A stretch of DNA of 64,000 nt from JABWAN01 sp041918175 (GCA_041918175.1 JAYRWE010000094.1:372001-436000); one strand, 5' to 3'; positions 28,801 to 38,280 are shown, counted from the first letter of the stretch. Made by a program: numbers and translations. The notes: generated by a model from the letters alone, not told the origin.

Positions 28801-31800
28801 ACCGTTTGGGATCTGCATGCGGGCACAAGCTATTCGCCCGGCGTGAAGCTGCTCTCGTGGACGTATAACGAAAACGAAGAGAAGAACACGATTATCAAAG
28901 AAGATTTTGATCAAACGAAAACCTATCGCGTGCGCATGGTGTGGAACGGCAATCAATTGCAATACTTCCTCGACGGCGTATTGCAAGCCACGCACACGCA
29001 TTCAGCGAGTCTGCAAGTGCGCTATCTCTACATCGGCCGCGACTTCACGGTGAGCGGCGACTTCGTCACCAACTTCAACAACAATCAATATCCCGGCCTG
29101 GTCGGGCCGATTTATGAAAACTTGCTCGTGACCGAAACCGTGGCGAGCGACGCGATTGCGCCCGCAATCAGCAACCTCATTGCTTCCGAGTTATATGCGA
29201 ATGCGGCGCGGCTCACGTGGGCAACGAACGAAGCGACGACGTGCTACGTGGAGTACGGCTTGACCGCGAGCTATGGTCAACGCACGCCCGTGCTCGGTCC
29301 GCCAACACAAACGCATGAAGCCACGCTTGCGAGTTTGAATTTAAACCAAACGTATCATTATCGCATCGTGGCGCAAGATGCTGCGGGCAACACGACGAGC
29401 TCGAGCAGCGGCACATTCACGACAAAGGCCGGGGAAGTATTTCTCTTCAAGCCGATTGCGGACACGTTCGTCGAGCGCGGCGGCGTACACGGCACCACGC
29501 GCGATCGCGCCAACTTTGGTTGGACGAATTTGCTCGTGAGTTCGAATCATGAAAGCTATTTGCGTTTTCAAGTCGCGGGCTTGAATGCTCCGATCAAACA
29601 AACCAAGCTACGCCTGCGCACGCGCCAAGCCGGAACGAGCAACGCCACGCTGCGCGCCTTGCTCGGCAGTTGGAGCGAAAACACTGTCACGTGGCTCACG
29701 AAGCCGACGCAATATGGCGACACGCTCGGCACGATGAGCGCATTCGCTGTGAATCAATGGCGCGAAGCCACGCTTAAGCCTTTCGTGACGAGCAACGGCA
29801 CATTTAATTTTGCTTTGCTCGGCACGACGACGGGCGAAGTGTCGTTGGACGCGCGTGAGTCCACAAATTTTCAGCCCGAACTTATCATCACCTTGCAAGA
29901 CACGAGCAAGCCCGTCATCACCAATGTGGCTGCGAACAACGTGACGTTTGAATCCGCGACGATTGCGTGGAGCACGAACGAAGCGAGCACCTCGCAGATC
30001 GAATATGGTTTGAGCACGAGCTATGGCAGCGTTTCTGCGCTCGACACCAATCGCGTCGTTGCGCATGCACTGACGCTCGGCGGTTTGGCGGAAAACACGC
30101 TCTATCATTATCGCGTACATTCGCGCGATGCCGCGGGCAATCTCGCGCTCTCTTCGAATTTCACGTTCACGACATTGCCGCCTCCCGGCGCGCCGGTGAT
30201 CGGCAATGTGCTCGCGCAAAACATTACGGACACGAGCGCGCAAATTACTTTCACCACGAATTATAATTCGTATGGCAGCGTGGAGTTCGACACGACCGCG
30301 CACGACACCACGCGCCTCATGCCGCTCGGCGACAGCATCACCGAAGGCACGGGCAGCACGAATGACGCGGGCTATCGCTCCGGCATGTATGCAATGCTCA
30401 CGGACTTTGGCAGCCGCTTTGATTTTGTGGGCAGCATGCAATTTGGCGAAGGCCTGTTTGATAAAGATCACGAAGGTCACGCTGGCGCCTATGCCAACGA
30501 CCTTCTCGCGGAGTTGTCGAATTATCTGCGGCAATCACAACCCGAGGCCGTGCTCTTGCATATCGGCACGAATGACGTGAGCATTGGCGATCATTACGGC
30601 ACAGTGACGAACGAGATCGCAGCGCTTGTCGATACGATCTTGGCTTTTCATCCCCAAACAAAAATTTATCTCTCGACGCTCATTCCGCGACGCGACGACA
30701 AGCAGAGCGTGACGCTCAACGTGAATGCGAGTTTGCCCGAAGTCGTGAGTGAACGCACGCAGCAAGGTGCTAAAATCTTTTTGGTGGATAACAGCGCCGC
30801 GTTTCTCGCGAATTCGAATTGGGCCACAGAATGGATGAGCGACCATGTGCATCCGAATGACGCGGGCTATCAAGTGATGGCGCAAACGTGGCAGAAAGCG
30901 TATCGCGACACGGAGTATGAAAACCGCACGAGCAACGGGCCGCTCGTGAGCGCGCATACGATCACGCTCAATCATCTCGCGCCGGGGCGCACGTATCAAT
31001 ATCGCGCGCGCGCGCAAAGTGGGGCGAGCCTCGAAACCGCCTCGGCGAATTTTACGCTCACGACTTTACTCGCGCCGCCCACGCCGATCATCACGAACAT
31101 AACGAGCAACGAGCTGACGCACGAGTCGGTGAAAATCACATGGAGCACAAATAAACCCGCGGACTCGCAAGTGGAGTATGGCGTGACCACGAGCTATGGT
31201 CTCTTGTCAACGCTCGACACCACGCAAGTGACCGCGCACAGCGTTACGCTCGCGGGCTTGAGCGCGAACACGACATATCATTTCCGCGTGCAGTCACGCG
31301 ATCGCGCCGGCAATCTTGCGATTTCGAGCGACAGCACGTTTACGACGAGGCCTGTGCCTTTGCCCACCGTGGCGTTGCACGGCATCTATGAATTCACCTT
31401 GCGTTCGCAACAACTCACCGCGAACAATTATGTGCTCGGCCCGAGCGTGAATGTCACGTTTCAAGGCACGAGCGGCGCAGCGCTCGGCACTGCGCTGACG
31501 GTGCAAGGTTTTTGGGAAGGCGGCGATTTGTATCGCGTACGTTTTGCGCCGCACAAGTTGGGCGATTGGTCGTGGCAATCATCTTCGAGCGACGCGGGTT
31601 TGAACAACAAGAGCGGCGCGTTTACGTGCGCGGGCACGCTCGCCGCACCGCATGTTTCCATGCGCGGCCACGTGCGTGAGTCGAAGGCTTATCCCTACAC
31701 GTTTGCGCATGCGGATAGCACACCGCTCTTTTTGCTCGGCGATACGCAATGGAGTTTTGCCACTGACGCGATCACGTGGCCCACGGAGTTTCAAACCTAT

Positions 31801-34800
31801 GTTGATGCGCGCGCGGCCCAGGGCTTCAACTATGTGCATGGCCTCATTTATAATGTTTATCCCAAAGGCAACGAAGGCAATGAAGGCGGTTTCATTTTCC
31901 GCAGCAGCGATGTTGATAGTTTGAATCCCGCGTTCTTCCGCGCATTGGATCAACGCGTGGCTTACATGAACGCAAAAGGTTTGGTGGTCGGTTTGATGTT
32001 CGCGTGGGGCAACGGCGGTTGGTTGAACTTTGAAACCACGACGCAGGTGGATCGCTTCGTGCGCTACGTGATCAATCGCTACGCAGCGTATAATGTGTTT
32101 TGGATCACTGCGGGCGAATATGAAGAGGCCGCGCCGATTGGCGGATATACACGCATTGGCGACTTGGTCGTGAGCCATGATGTTTATGATCATCCCGTCA
32201 CGATTCACACGACACACACCAGTGCGGATGATTTCGGCAATGCCGCATGGCACACGACGATCTATCAACAAGTCTTTCACAGCCGGCAAGTGACCGTCGA
32301 TCGCAAGTACAGCAAGCCGGTGATCAATTCGGAGTACGGCTATGAAGGCGATCAAAGCGCGGAAGCCGTGCGGCAAGATGCGTGGCAAATCGTGATGCGC
32401 GGCGGCTTCGGCGTGTATGGCGACACAACCACGTTTCATTTCAACGCCGTGATGACGCAAGCGGAGTTGTATTCCCCGGGTGCGGCATTCATGACCATTC
32501 TCAAAAATTTTTGGACTGGCAATTACGGCCGCGCGATTGCGTGGCAACGCTTCACGCGCTTCGACGTGTTCAGTAATATTCGCTTTCTTGCGGGCCAACC
32601 CAATGTCGAATACGTCGCGTATGCCGAAGCGCGCGGCCCGTTCACGGTCAATCTCGCGGAAGCGAACGGTATCATCAACGGACAATGGTTTGACACGCGC
32701 ACGGGTAATTGGGGCGCGACGTTTTCCGCGGCGGCAAGCGCGACGTTCACATTGAACCCGCCGGACTCCGGCTATGCCGCGTATCTCTACGTCGTGCCGC
32801 CGGTTGCGCCGCCGGTGATTTCACAAGTACAAGCAAGCAACCTCACGAGCACAACGGCAACGATCACGTGGCAAACCGATAAACTCGCCGATGCGCAAGT
32901 GGAGTATGGCGTGAGCACGAGCTACGGCTCGTTCTCCGCGCTCGACACGGCGAAAACGCTCGCGCATCAAATCACGCTGACGAATCTCGCGCCGAACACA
33001 CTGTATCATTCTCGCGTGCGTTCGCGCGAGGCGAGCGGCGTGCTCGGCATGAGCGAAGATTTCACTTTCACCACGCTGCCGACGCCGCCGCTCTTCGCGG
33101 ACGATTTCAACGCGGCAACGCTCGACCTCAACAAATGGCAACGCGGCACGAACAGCGAGAATCAATCCGCGGTCGTGAATAGCGAACTCGAATTGCGTTC
33201 GCAAAGCGTGCAGAGCGGTTGGGTGTTAACAAAACAGGCATACGTTGCGCAAAACACCACGGTCACGGTGAAGATCGCGCAGCCGAATGATGACGGCGCT
33301 CTCGGCATGTCGCCGACATTCAAACTCAGTTCGACGAGCGGCATCTACGGCGAAGAGAATTGGTATCGGTTTTATGTGTATCGCGAAACGCCGGGCAATT
33401 ATCGCTTGTATGTGGAATGGCTCAAAGCGGGCGTGAAAGACGGCTTCGATGTGACCGGGAACTTGACCCTCACGGGCGCGGTGTATTTGCGGCTGCGCAT
33501 GGATGACGCGCGCATTTACTTCGAGGCCAGTTTGAACGGGCAACAATGGACGACGACGTATAGCGAAGTATTTGGTTTGCCCGGCCACAATTTGAGCAAT
33601 AAGTTTTATTACGAACTCGCGGCTTCGCGCACGGCGCTGCGCGGTGTGATGCGCATGGATGATTTTGTGATCGAAGGCACAACGCAGCCGCAAGACACGC
33701 AAGCGCCCGTGATCAGCAATGTGACGCCGAGCAACATCACCGCGAACGCCGCAACGATCACCTGGGCAACCGACGAAGCAAGTGACGCGCAAGTGGAGTA
33801 CGGTCTCACGAACAGCTTCGGCGCGTTCTCATTGCGCGATTCGAGTTTGAGCACGACGCATGCGATCGCGCTGACGAATCTGTTGAGCGACACGACCTAT
33901 CATTTCCGCGTGCTCTCGCGCGATGCCGCAGGCAACCTCGCCGTGAGCGCGGGCTTGACTTTCAAAACACTCGCGGCAACGCCGAGCAATGTGCTCCTTG
34001 CGGATAACTTCAACAGCGCCGCGCTTGATGCGAACAAATGGCAACGCGGCACGAACAGCGGCAATCAAGCAGCCGTGAGCAACAATGCGTTGCAATTGCA
34101 AGCCACCGGCTCGCAAAGCGGCTGGGTGACGACGAAGCAAGCTTACGTTGCGCGCAACACCACGGTCGCGGTGCAAGTGACGCAACCAAACCACGACGGC
34201 GCGCTCGGCATGAGTCCGACGTTTAGCTTAAGCTCGACCGTCGGCTTTCATAACCAAAACAATTGGTATCGTTTTTATGTGTATCGCGAGCAAGCGAGCG
34301 GGCCGTATCGTTTGTACGTGGAATGGAAGAAAAGCGGCGCACTTGGCGGCTTCGATGTGACCGGCAATCTCGTGATCAACAGCGCGGTGTATTTACGCCT
34401 GCGCTTTGACGATACGAAGATTTATTTCGAAGCGTCCTTGGATAATGCGAATTGGACGACGAGCTACAGCGAAGCGTTTGCGTTGTCCGGTGCAACGCTC
34501 AACAGCGCGTTCTACTATGAATTGGCGGCGTACAGAACTTCGACCAACGGCGTGCTGCGGGTGGATGACTTTTCCATCACCGCGAACAGTAGCAGCGCTT
34601 TGGCAAAAACTTTTTCTGTTGATGAAAGCGCGATCGTTATTCCCGAAAGTTTCGCGCTGTCGCAGAACTATCCGAATCCGTTTAATATCGAAACGCGTGT
34701 GAATTTGGATTTACCCGAAGCCGGGCGGGTGCACGCAGTGCTTTATAATTTGAACGGGCAGGAAGTGCGGCGTTTGCACGATGCTGCTCTCGATGCGGGC

Positions 34801-34938
34801 ACGCACCTCTTGCGTTGGGACGGCGCCAACGATGCCGGCGAAGTGGTGAGCAGCGGCATATACACGCTGCGCGTCATCTTCGAAAGTCCCTTTGGCAAGC
34901 GCGAAGTGGCGACGCGACGGCTTGTGTTGATGAAGTGA
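25855..34938 (+). CDS. 3027-aa secreted mosaic enzyme: FG-GAP/UnbV, Fn3-like, SGNH, DUF4038 glycosidase, sorting domain
   Basis: The start has AAAGGA 6 nt upstream and a signal peptide (LLHCSVSAQ). In order, with approximate residues: FG-GAP repeats with NNGNGTF (30-400) and an ASPIC/UnbV end (400-490); Fn3-like domain; jelly-roll-like DNFN domain (596-788); Fn3; lectin-like region (892-1098); Fn3; DNRLRE-type domain (1194-1351); Fn3; a fifth Fn3 split by an SGNH hydrolase (Ser1494 in GDSITEG, Asn1573 in GTND, Asp1663/His1666 in DHVHPN); Fn3; DUF5060/DUF4038 glycosidase (1838-2316; Glu2088 in AGEYEE and Glu2160 in NSEYGYEG, likely acid/base and nucleophile); Fn3; DNFN; Fn3; DNFN; FlgD-like sorting domain (2926-3027). 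It is likely an extracellular polysaccharide-acting protein; the substrates are unknown. Confidence 0.92.
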   Translation: MLLASQPSRQNFFLLACFSLILLHCSVSAQTLRFQDVTSAARVSTPNDINGYGHGVAAGDFNNDGLPDIYVVNYTALNALFLNNGNGTFDDAAASANVAQTTALEDRGVAAADYDNDGDLDLYIATAASANKILYRNNGNGTFSDATNGAGLSDYGLQGQGVSWGDYDGDGNLDLFLCSFDQAFKLYRQNSNHTFDEVSSSVGLEGSQQSVQAVFFDFDLDNDLDIFVGRGTGYPNRLFVNNGNGEFEEESASRNLSDPAPHAQGIAVGDYDNDGDLDLYMCDDRGPNRLYRNDDGIFSEVAAQAGVADASRSLGCTFADFDNDGWLDLYVTNFGANRLYRNNGNGTFTDQSSASGADNASRGYGSAVLDYDSDGLLDIFFSNSGQNSNLLRNTTATSNKWLKFTLRGVSSNRNGIGARVLVTAGGNMQTQQLLAGYAMVSGGGDLTLHFGLANNNTAARVEVIWPSGTRDVLTNVAANQALTIVEGSHSSGDNTAPIITNVAASNLTNNSATITWSTNEASDTQVEYGASTNYGSLSTLNTVLVTAHSVALTGLNASTTYHYRVRSKDAAGNLAVSNNFTFSTLANSGGTGVILSDNFNSTTLNPGNWHKGTNSGNQTVVANNALELRSNSTQSGWVVTKQSYAARNTTVSVKITQANDDGALGMSPTYQAGASDGIYNEAKWYRFYVFREGGTNYRLYVEWKKSGVPDGFDVTGNMIITSAVYLRLRFDETKIYFEASLDNVNWSTKHSETFGLPGNTLDSKFYYELAASRTPSKGVLIVDDFSIVGPGAPVDTQAPVISNVVSSGITTSSATITWSTNEASDTQVEYGATTSYGALSTLNPALVTGHSVALTGLTANTTYHYRVRSKDAAGNLALGSDFTFQTSPVTGGTITRTIINDSLNGNTLGARTGGQFENSGGWRVTTPNDMLVYDLGTYVESGALEIELSNFRPTVQNSHNRHHFLSMFRSPWGNHHPQENVETVWDLHAGTSYSPGVKLLSWTYNENEEKNTIIKEDFDQTKTYRVRMVWNGNQLQYFLDGVLQATHTHSASLQVRYLYIGRDFTVSGDFVTNFNNNQYPGLVGPIYENLLVTETVASDAIAPAISNLIASELYANAARLTWATNEATTCYVEYGLTASYGQRTPVLGPPTQTHEATLASLNLNQTYHYRIVAQDAAGNTTSSSSGTFTTKAGEVFLFKPIADTFVERGGVHGTTRDRANFGWTNLLVSSNHESYLRFQVAGLNAPIKQTKLRLRTRQAGTSNATLRALLGSWSENTVTWLTKPTQYGDTLGTMSAFAVNQWREATLKPFVTSNGTFNFALLGTTTGEVSLDARESTNFQPELIITLQDTSKPVITNVAANNVTFESATIAWSTNEASTSQIEYGLSTSYGSVSALDTNRVVAHALTLGGLAENTLYHYRVHSRDAAGNLALSSNFTFTTLPPPGAPVIGNVLAQNITDTSAQITFTTNYNSYGSVEFDTTAHDTTRLMPLGDSITEGTGSTNDAGYRSGMYAMLTDFGSRFDFVGSMQFGEGLFDKDHEGHAGAYANDLLAELSNYLRQSQPEAVLLHIGTNDVSIGDHYGTVTNEIAALVDTILAFHPQTKIYLSTLIPRRDDKQSVTLNVNASLPEVVSERTQQGAKIFLVDNSAAFLANSNWATEWMSDHVHPNDAGYQVMAQTWQKAYRDTEYENRTSNGPLVSAHTITLNHLAPGRTYQYRARAQSGASLETASANFTLTTLLAPPTPIITNITSNELTHESVKITWSTNKPADSQVEYGVTTSYGLLSTLDTTQVTAHSVTLAGLSANTTYHFRVQSRDRAGNLAISSDSTFTTRPVPLPTVALHGIYEFTLRSQQLTANNYVLGPSVNVTFQGTSGAALGTALTVQGFWEGGDLYRVRFAPHKLGDWSWQSSSSDAGLNNKSGAFTCAGTLAAPHVSMRGHVRESKAYPYTFAHADSTPLFLLGDTQWSFATDAITWPTEFQTYVDARAAQGFNYVHGLIYNVYPKGNEGNEGGFIFRSSDVDSLNPAFFRALDQRVAYMNAKGLVVGLMFAWGNGGWLNFETTTQVDRFVRYVINRYAAYNVFWITAGEYEEAAPIGGYTRIGDLVVSHDVYDHPVTIHTTHTSADDFGNAAWHTTIYQQVFHSRQVTVDRKYSKPVINSEYGYEGDQSAEAVRQDAWQIVMRGGFGVYGDTTTFHFNAVMTQAELYSPGAAFMTILKNFWTGNYGRAIAWQRFTRFDVFSNIRFLAGQPNVEYVAYAEARGPFTVNLAEANGIINGQWFDTRTGNWGATFSAAASATFTLNPPDSGYAAYLYVVPPVAPPVISQVQASNLTSTTATITWQTDKLADAQVEYGVSTSYGSFSALDTAKTLAHQITLTNLAPNTLYHSRVRSREASGVLGMSEDFTFTTLPTPPLFADDFNAATLDLNKWQRGTNSENQSAVVNSELELRSQSVQSGWVLTKQAYVAQNTTVTVKIAQPNDDGALGMSPTFKLSSTSGIYGEENWYRFYVYRETPGNYRLYVEWLKAGVKDGFDVTGNLTLTGAVYLRLRMDDARIYFEASLNGQQWTTTYSEVFGLPGHNLSNKFYYELAASRTALRGVMRMDDFVIEGTTQPQDTQAPVISNVTPSNITANAATITWATDEASDAQVEYGLTNSFGAFSLRDSSLSTTHAIALTNLLSDTTYHFRVLSRDAAGNLAVSAGLTFKTLAATPSNVLLADNFNSAALDANKWQRGTNSGNQAAVSNNALQLQATGSQSGWVTTKQAYVARNTTVAVQVTQPNHDGALGMSPTFSLSSTVGFHNQNNWYRFYVYREQASGPYRLYVEWKKSGALGGFDVTGNLVINSAVYLRLRFDDTKIYFEASLDNANWTTSYSEAFALSGATLNSAFYYELAAYRTSTNGVLRVDDFSITANSSSALAKTFSVDESAIVIPESFALSQNYPNPFNIETRVNLDLPEAGRVHAVLYNLNGQEVRRLHDAALDAGTHLLRWDGANDAGEVVSSGIYTLRVIFESPFGKREVATRRLVLMK

Positions 34939-34948
34939 AAACAAAAAA

Positions 34949-34977
34949 GGTCTGGCAGCGCTGCCAGACCTTTTTTT
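34949..34977 (+). terminator. bidirectional Rho-independent terminator
   Basis: An 11-bp perfect palindrome (ggtctggcagc / gctgccagacc, 34949-34970) is followed by TTTTTTT on the plus strand and preceded by AAAAAA, which serves as a U-run for the opposite strand. It sits between the convergent mosaic gene and the ABC-2 permease gene, so it probably terminates both. Confidence 0.95.
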
Positions 34978-34995
34978 GCTTCGTTGCTTTGTGCA

Positions 34996-36186
34996 TTATG
35001 CCTCGCGCACCCAGCGCAGCATCTCTTTGAAGCTAGGCTCTTTGCCGTGCATGAGCATTCCGAGCCGGAAGATTTTTCCGCCTGCGGTGCGAAAGAGCCA
35101 CGTGCTCGCACCGAGCGCGAGCAGCGCGAGCACGACTTCCCACCACGCGACCTCCGTTAACACGAGACGCGCAGGCAGCACGGTCGGCGAAGTGAAAGGA
35201 ATGAACGAAAGAATTTTCATGGCGAGCGTGTCGGGGTTTTTGAAGGCAAACACGGCAAAGGCCACAGGCGCAAAAGGCAGAAGCAGCAACGAGCCGCGCG
35301 CCGAGGTGTTGGGATCGTTGATCGTCGCGGACACCGCGGCAAAGATCGTGTTCCAAAATAAAAAGCCTCCGAGCGCCAACAAGAGAAGAGAGAGCAAAAT
35401 CGCGGGGTGCGTCACTTCGAGCGGAATCGTCCAACTCGAACCCAATGCTTGCGCGACGAACACGAACAGCAGAGCGCTGGCGCCGGTGGTTAAAGTGAAC
35501 GCGAGCGCATAGGCCGACACTCCGAGAATTTTCCCGTCGATCCATTGCTGCGGCGACACCGCGGACACAATCATCTCCGTGACGCGCAATTGTTTCTCGC
35601 CGGTGATCGCGACGAATTGATAGGCCGCGCCGATGAAAGTGCCCAACAGCATCAATCCGAGGGCCAAGCCTGCGGCGATTTTCTCCGCAGTGCTCGTGGG
35701 TGAATGGCCGCGCTCATGAATCGTGACTTTGAGTGCGACGGGCTGCATGGCTTCGGCAAGCTCCTCGGGCGAGATGCGAAGCTGTTGAATCACCATCTGC
35801 ATGCGCGCCTCGCGCAAGCGCTCTTCCAATTCGTTTTTCCAAAACGGCTCTTTATAAACGAACAACTCCGCGCTCTCGCTGCTCTTAATCATGAGCAGCC
35901 CTTCCAGCTCGCCTGTGCCCACAAGCGCGCGCAGCCGTTGTTCGTCTTGCGCCTCCGCTTCTTGCAAAACGAGCCTGCCATCACTTACAAGCTCGAACGG
36001 CAATAAATTCCGGCCCAACACGGCGAGCTTCAGTGGCGCGTCTTCTTTATCAAGCAAAGCCTTGCCGCCCCAAATCACCAGCGCGAGCGCCGCGGAAACG
36101 AGCAACGCAAGGATTTGATCCTTCCATTTGAACCAACGCTGAAATTCCCAGCGCGCGATTTCAAACACGAGCGCATGCGTTTTCAT
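34996..36186 (-). CDS. ABC-2 permease, NatB-like
   Basis: This 396-residue protein has an N-terminal transmembrane segment (LALLVSAALALVIW), a long extracytoplasmic domain of about 140 residues, and a cluster of five helices. GEKQLRVTEMIVSAVSPQQW (around residue 200) is the conserved cytoplasmic motif of the NatB/YhaP group. In Bacillus NatAB exports sodium; other members export antimicrobial compounds. It overlaps the upstream ATPase by 4 bp (ATGA), so the two are one system. Because the partner ATPase is frameshifted, this permease may lack an intact motor. Confidence 0.88.
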   Translation of the reverse strand: MKTHALVFEIARWEFQRWFKWKDQILALLVSAALALVIWGGKALLDKEDAPLKLAVLGRNLLPFELVSDGRLVLQEAEAQDEQRLRALVGTGELEGLLMIKSSESAELFVYKEPFWKNELEERLREARMQMVIQQLRISPEELAEAMQPVALKVTIHERGHSPTSTAEKIAAGLALGLMLLGTFIGAAYQFVAITGEKQLRVTEMIVSAVSPQQWIDGKILGVSAYALAFTLTTGASALLFVFVAQALGSSWTIPLEVTHPAILLSLLLLALGGFLFWNTIFAAVSATINDPNTSARGSLLLLPFAPVAFAVFAFKNPDTLAMKILSFIPFTSPTVLPARLVLTEVAWWEVVLALLALGASTWLFRTAGGKIFRLGMLMHGKEPSFKEMLRWVREA

Positions 36187-37132
36187 GATTGGGCCTCCAA
36201 TTCTTGCCGCAAGCTTTCATCATTCACGGTGCGCAGAAAAATTTCGTGCAACGAGGGCGCGGCCGAGCGCACTTCGCTGATGGTGAAGCGCGCCGCGAGC
36301 GCAGTGAGCAAATGGTTCAAAGACGCGCCTGGCCGCAACGAAAACGCATACTCGCCTTCCGCGCGCGCTTCGATATGCTCGACCATTGCCAAACGCTCGA
36401 GGGGATTGCTCGCGCTCACGCCTTCGAGTTGCAGCACGACTTTCTTGCCGGTCGCGGAGGCAGCGCGCACTTGTGCGAGCGTGCCTGCGAGCACGGCGCG
36501 GCCGCGATGCACGAGCAGCATGCGATCCGCCAACCGCTGCACGAGATCCATTGATGCGCGCTCAAGAGAATCGTCATGCCCGCAGCGCGCAACTCGCGAA
36601 TAATTTCGAGAAAAGTTTCTTGGTTCACGGGATCAAGCCCGGAGAAAGGCTCGTCCAGAATCGCAAACTGGGGGCGATGCAGAATCGCAGCGATGAACTG
36701 CACTTTCTGCTGGTTGCCTTTGGAGAGTTGATCGAGATTTTCTTTTCTGCGCTCATGCAAAGCGAGGCGCTCCAACCACTCGTTTGCGGCGCGCGCGGCC
36801 TCCGCGCGTTTCATGCCGCGCAGCACGCCCATATAGGCCAGCGTTTTCTCAATCGGAATTTCGCGATAGAGTCCGCGCTCCTCCGGCAGATAGCCGATCT
36901 GTTCGACGGGTGCCTGTTCGTGCGTTGCGCCGTTGAGGCAATAGCGAATCGTGCCGCGGTCGGGAGCAAGAATATGCAACAGCATGCGCACGACCGTGGT
37001 TTTGCCCGCGCCATTCGGCCCGAGCAACGCAAAGATTTCTCCAGGTTGAACTTCAAAAGAGAGACGGTCAACAGCTTTGACGCTTTCAAATTCTTTTTCC
37101 AGGGCGGCGGCAACGAGTAGAGGTTGTTGCAT
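36183..37132 (-). pseudogene. ABC transporter ATPase, NatA-like, disrupted by a frameshift
   Basis: Two overlapping frames give one normal ATPase of about 315 residues. The first (37132 to about 36552) has Walker A GPNGAGKT at residues 38-45, signature LSKGNQQK, Walker B FAILDEPFSGLDP and ILLSAHQ. The second (36551-36183) continues MDLVQRLADRMLLVHRGRA. The join CATCAATGG reads CAT CAA TGG in one frame and ATG in the next; one extra A would restore SAHQMDLV. This could be a true mutation, an assembly error, or reinitiation at the internal ATG. The start at 37132 is used because upstream codons are palindromic repeat; no clear ribosome site is seen. Confidence 0.88.
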
Positions 37133-37164
37133 GGGAGAGTTTGGGGAGTTCTTTTTATTGTGTT

Positions 37165-37313
37165 CTTGTTCCCAAACTCCGTTTGGGAACACACTTGTTG
37201 AAGAAACTCTGTTTCCGATGCGACTCATGCAGACGAGAGTACGTGGCGTTACAGGAGCATTTGAAACAGAGTTTCAAACGCAATTGCATTCCCAAACTCC
37301 GTTTGGGAACGAG
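37165..37313. repeat. composite palindrome (cccaaactccgtttggg type), copy 1
   Basis: Copies of gttcccaaactccgtttgggaac lie at each end, with the shorter palindromes gaaactctgtttc and gaaacagagtttc between them. This shared layout defines a roughly 110-150-bp element. It lies between the NatA-like ATPase and the nuclease gene and overlaps upstream in-frame codons of the ATPase. Confidence 0.9.
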
Positions 37314-37352
37314 AGTGACAAGAGTACCGAGAGCACAAAAGCAAAGTTGTGC

Positions 37353-38225
37353 TTATTCCAACGTCATCTCCGCGAACACCGGCAAGTGATCCGAGGGATA
37401 ACGCTCTTCGCCGTATTCATACAGCGCGGCATGACGCAACACGCGCACGCCCTCGTTCACGAAGATATAATCAATCCACGGACGCTCGGTTGCCGTGCCG
37501 AAACCATGAAACGTCCACATCGGGCCAACATGCGGCAGCGTAGAAAGCGCGCGCGCATTTTTCATCACGCGTTGGTCTTTTTCGGGCGGCGCAATCATGC
37601 GCTGATAAACCAACGAGGTTTCATTTGCATTGAAGTCGCCGGTAATGATGATCGGTATATTGTGCGCTAAAGTTGCGGAGCGCGTGCGCAACAGTTTCGC
37701 GCTCTCTTCGCGCGCCTTTTGGCCCATGTGATCGAAGTGTGTGTTGCAGTGCAAGAAAATTTTGCCGCTGGGTTTGTCTTTAAATCTCGCCCACGTGACC
37801 ATACGCGTGATCGCCGCGTCCCATCCAATGCTTCCGGCCTGCTCCGGCTTTTCCGAGAGCCAGAAGTTGCCCGACTCCAACAACTCAAAACGCGCGTGGC
37901 GATAAAAGATGGCGGAGTATTCGCCTTGGATTTTGCCGTCATCGCGGCCCGCGCCTATCCATTTGAACTCCGGCAAAGCTTGCTGCAGATCGAGCATCTG
38001 CCCGTGCAATGCTTCTTGCACGCCGACCACATCTGCTTGATGAAACAGAATCGTGTTGCTCACGAGCGCCTTACGTTTGGGCCACGCGTTCTCGCCGTCG
38101 TCGGGATTGTTGTAGCGGATATTGAAACTCATCACATGAATGGTTTGCGCCCTTTCGTCGCGTGCGAGAGACTGCAACGCAAGGGCGAGAGGGAGAAGCG
38201 CGAAGAATAAATGAGCACGACGCAT
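37353..38225 (-). CDS. endonuclease/exonuclease/phosphatase family protein, secreted
   Basis: This 290-residue protein has a signal-like N-terminus (MRRAHLFFALLPLALALQ) and then an EEP domain: SFNIRYNN, VGVQEA (metal Glu), HFDHMGQ, ITGDFNA, a catalytic-type DYIFV and SDHLPV with the final His. This layout fits the secreted EEP group often annotated as phosphodiesterase or metal-dependent hydrolase. It would cleave phosphodiesters (nucleic acid, sphingomyelin-like or sugar phosphates) in the periplasm; the substrate is unresolved. Only a weak AAGG precedes the ATG. Confidence 0.88.
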   Translation of the reverse strand: MRRAHLFFALLPLALALQSLARDERAQTIHVMSFNIRYNNPDDGENAWPKRKALVSNTILFHQADVVGVQEALHGQMLDLQQALPEFKWIGAGRDDGKIQGEYSAIFYRHARFELLESGNFWLSEKPEQAGSIGWDAAITRMVTWARFKDKPSGKIFLHCNTHFDHMGQKAREESAKLLRTRSATLAHNIPIIITGDFNANETSLVYQRMIAPPEKDQRVMKNARALSTLPHVGPMWTFHGFGTATERPWIDYIFVNEGVRVLRHAALYEYGEERYPSDHLPVFAEMTLE

Positions 38226-38280
38226 CAGGAAGCCTTGGAGGGTTAAAAAGAAGTTGGAGCATGTGAAGAAATGAAGGGAA

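Noticed and set aside
27373..29001. Minus-strand 542-codon ORF opposite the mosaic gene
   Set aside because: An opposite-strand shadow of a codon-biased, G/C-rich repeat protein; no coding sign and no family.
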